Positions 5,843-7,112 of a DNA stretch of 7,112 nucleotides are shown one piece after another. This DNA is from a bacterium. Its GTDB lineage: Bacteria > Planctomycetota > J058 > JAJDCP01. How positions within the stretch are numbered: position 1 is the stretch's first letter; each line of letters starts with the position of its first letter. Location: assembly GCA_030428695.1 (NCBI GenBank), contig JAUIEM010000454.1:1-7112 (forward strand). Direction: 5' to 3'. The notes below the pieces were generated by a model. It was not told the DNA's origin, ran no database searches, and was given only the letters and a program-made list of their open reading frames with translations. The position numbers and the translations under genes were made by a program.

Positions 5843-6687
5843 GCACGCTCGAGCCCCGCGCCTGGCTGCCCGCCGCGCCCGCCCCCGGCGGCCATCTGGT
5901 CGTGCTGCAGTGGAACGTCCTCGCCCGCCGCTTCTGCCGCAACGACGAGCCGTGCTTCCCCTACGTCAGCGACGACGCGGTCGCCTGGGAGAAGCGTCGA
6001 CCGCTGTTCGAGCAGGCCCTCGCCAGCGCGGGGGCGCAGCTGATCGCCCTCGAGGAGGTCGACGAGGACGACGACTTCTTCCTCCCCTGGCTGACCTCGC
6101 ACGGCTACCGCGGCCGCTTCGCCCAGGGCGCTCGGCCCCACGGCCTGGCGCTGTTCGTCGCCCCCGAGCTCGAGCTGGTGACGACCGAGCTCGTCGCCTT
6201 CCAGGCCGGTGGCGGCAAGCAGATCGCGTTGCTCGCCCGGGTGCGGCTGGCCGACCGCAGCCTGGTGTTCGGCGTCACCCACCTCAAGGCCAAGGTCGGC
6301 CACGAGGAGCTGCGCCTGCGCCAGGCCGAGGAGCTGCTCGCGGCGCTCGACGCCTTCCGCGAGGAGGACGAGCCGGTGCTGCTCGCGGGCGACTTCAACG
6401 AGGTCGCCGACGGCCCGGCGATCCGTCTGATGCTCGGGGCGCAGCGCGGGCTGCGTTCGGCCTACGCCCGCTTCCCGGGCGCCGACACCTTCACGACCTT
6501 CAAGCAGCGCGACAAGGTGGTGCTGCGCACGATCGACTACATCTTCTACAGTCCCGCCTTCTCGGTCAGCGCGGTGCTCGCCCCGCCGGTCGTCGAGAGC
6601 CTGCCCGACGTCGGCCTGCCGAGCGCGACCGTGCCCTCCGACCACCTGCGCCTGAGCGCCGCCTTCAGCCTGGGGGCCACGCCGTGA
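5839..6687 (+). CDS. EEP-fold hydrolase, CCR4/nocturnin/Angel-like
   Basis: Encodes 282 aa with no signal peptide, so probably cytoplasmic. The metal-dependent endonuclease/exonuclease/phosphatase core is complete in order: QWNVLA (W25, N26), W50-E51-x-R53, LEEVD (E73 as metal ligand), GYxGxF (89-94), GLALF (102-106), THLKAK (H148), GDFNE (D185, N187), TIDYIFYS (D233) and PSDHL (D268, H269). THLKAK followed by ExxLRxRQ, then LRSAY, TFTTFK and DYIFYS, matches the CCR4 deadenylase/nocturnin branch better than bacterial ExoIII, DNase I or sphingomyelinase branches. Family members remove poly(A) or, for nocturnin, the 2'-phosphate of NADP(H); which applies here is unknown. It lacks the roughly 8-10 residues that precede the G-x-D-G-x-A-L-F motif in the eukaryotic enzymes and has H101 in place of that Asp. 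The GTG start overlaps the TPR stop, with GGAG about 8 bases upstream. The downstream neighbour overlaps by four bases. Confidence 0.9.
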   Translation: MSTLEPRAWLPAAPAPGGHLVVLQWNVLARRFCRNDEPCFPYVSDDAVAWEKRRPLFEQALASAGAQLIALEEVDEDDDFFLPWLTSHGYRGRFAQGARPHGLALFVAPELELVTTELVAFQAGGGKQIALLARVRLADRSLVFGVTHLKAKVGHEELRLRQAEELLAALDAFREEDEPVLLAGDFNEVADGPAIRLMLGAQRGLRSAYARFPGADTFTTFKQRDKVVLRTIDYIFYSPAFSVSAVLAPPVVESLPDVGLPSATVPSDHLRLSAAFSLGATP

Positions 6688-7112
6688 CCGACCCGAAGCT
6701 GCCCTTCGACCCCGACGTGTTCAACGCGGTGATGACCGGCTACTGCAGGACCCTCGGGATCCGGGTGACCCACGCCTCGGTCGAGGCGGTCGAGGTCGCC
6801 CTCGACGTCAGTCCGGCGATCTGCCAGCCCTACGGCCTGGTGCACGGGGGCATCTACGCGGGCATGATCGAGACCGCCGCCTCCTGCGGCGCCGCGATCC
6901 ACGCCTTCCCCCAGCCGGTCGTCGGGCTCGACAACACGACCTCCTTCCTGTCCGCGGTGCGCGAGGGGCGCCTGGTGTGCCGGGCGACACCGCGCAAGAT
7001 CGGCAAGCGCTCGCACCTGTGGGCGGCCGATGTGCGCGTCGGCGAGCGGCTGGTCGCCACCGGCCAGGTCCGCATGCTGGTGCTCGAGGCGGGGGCGGAA
7101 GCGGCGGGCGGC
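6684..7112 (+). CDS. PaaI/YdiI-like hotdog thioesterase (3' end missing)
   Basis: Open from GTG 6684 through the right edge, giving 143 residues without a stop. The last residues (EAGAEAAGG) lie beyond the domain, so the fold is probably complete. The hotdog thioesterase signature is present: LVHGGIYAGMIETAAS (52-67), with H54-G55-G56 and the acid E63 expected to catalyse acyl-CoA thioester hydrolysis. It is followed by GLDNTTSFLSAVREGRL (81-97) and a terminal strand with GQVRMLVLE (127-135). The pattern is that of the PaaI/YdiI (4HBT) group, which hydrolyses phenylacetyl-, hydroxybenzoyl- or DHNA-CoA-type substrates; this one's substrate is not determined. The GTG overlaps the EEP gene stop (GTGA), with a G-rich but weak ribosome site about 7 bases upstream, so expression probably depends on coupling. 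It is cytoplasmic, with no signal peptide. Confidence 0.88.
   Translation, partial: MTDPKLPFDPDVFNAVMTGYCRTLGIRVTHASVEAVEVALDVSPAICQPYGLVHGGIYAGMIETAASCGAAIHAFPQPVVGLDNTTSFLSAVREGRLVCRATPRKIGKRSHLWAADVRVGERLVATGQVRMLVLEAGAEAAGG

Overview
The window is very GC-rich (around 70% by eye), gap-free coding DNA from a bacterium. It uses GTG and TTG starts freely, has strong GGAGG-type ribosome sites and shows start/stop overlaps. A MacAB-like pump with a periplasmic adaptor implies a two-membrane cell envelope. Two predicted exported proteins have short signal peptides ending in '...AQ(E/N)', a style I associate with Planctomycetota and similar high-GC diderms such as Myxococcota. This placement is a low-confidence inference; nothing here fixes the taxon.

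Layout. Two operons diverge from a 121-bp gap (4759-4879). Leftward (minus strand), in order of transcription: a membrane-fusion/adaptor protein with a long coiled-coil hairpin (4758-3346), a LolD/MacB-type ABC ATPase (3343-2612), a first FtsX/MacB-type permease broken by a one-base frameshift (2619-1457), a second permease (1454-288), and a small exported protein with four CxxC knuckles (270 to beyond the left edge). Gaps between these genes are a few bases at most, or there is overlap, so they are almost certainly one transcript. A TTGACA/TAGCCT promoter candidate sits just upstream of the adaptor gene.

Rightward (plus strand): a secreted TPR-repeat protein of unknown role (4880-5842), an endonuclease/exonuclease/phosphatase (EEP) fold enzyme whose motifs closely follow the eukaryotic CCR4/nocturnin/Angel branch (5839-6687), and a PaaI/YdiI-like hotdog thioesterase running off the right edge (6684-7112). 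Consecutive genes overlap by four bases (GTGA).

How they work together. Adaptor, ATPase and two permeases form a tripartite ABC exporter or lipoprotein/lipid-trafficking machine, presumably with a TolC-like partner encoded elsewhere. The exported zinc-knuckle protein is an unexplained accessory. The rightward trio has no obvious shared pathway. I see no CRISPR array, tRNA, rRNA, insertion sequence or clear terminator. The observations most worth a second look are the permease frameshift with its TGATG restart, the nocturnin-like bacterial enzyme, and the exported cysteine-knuckle protein.
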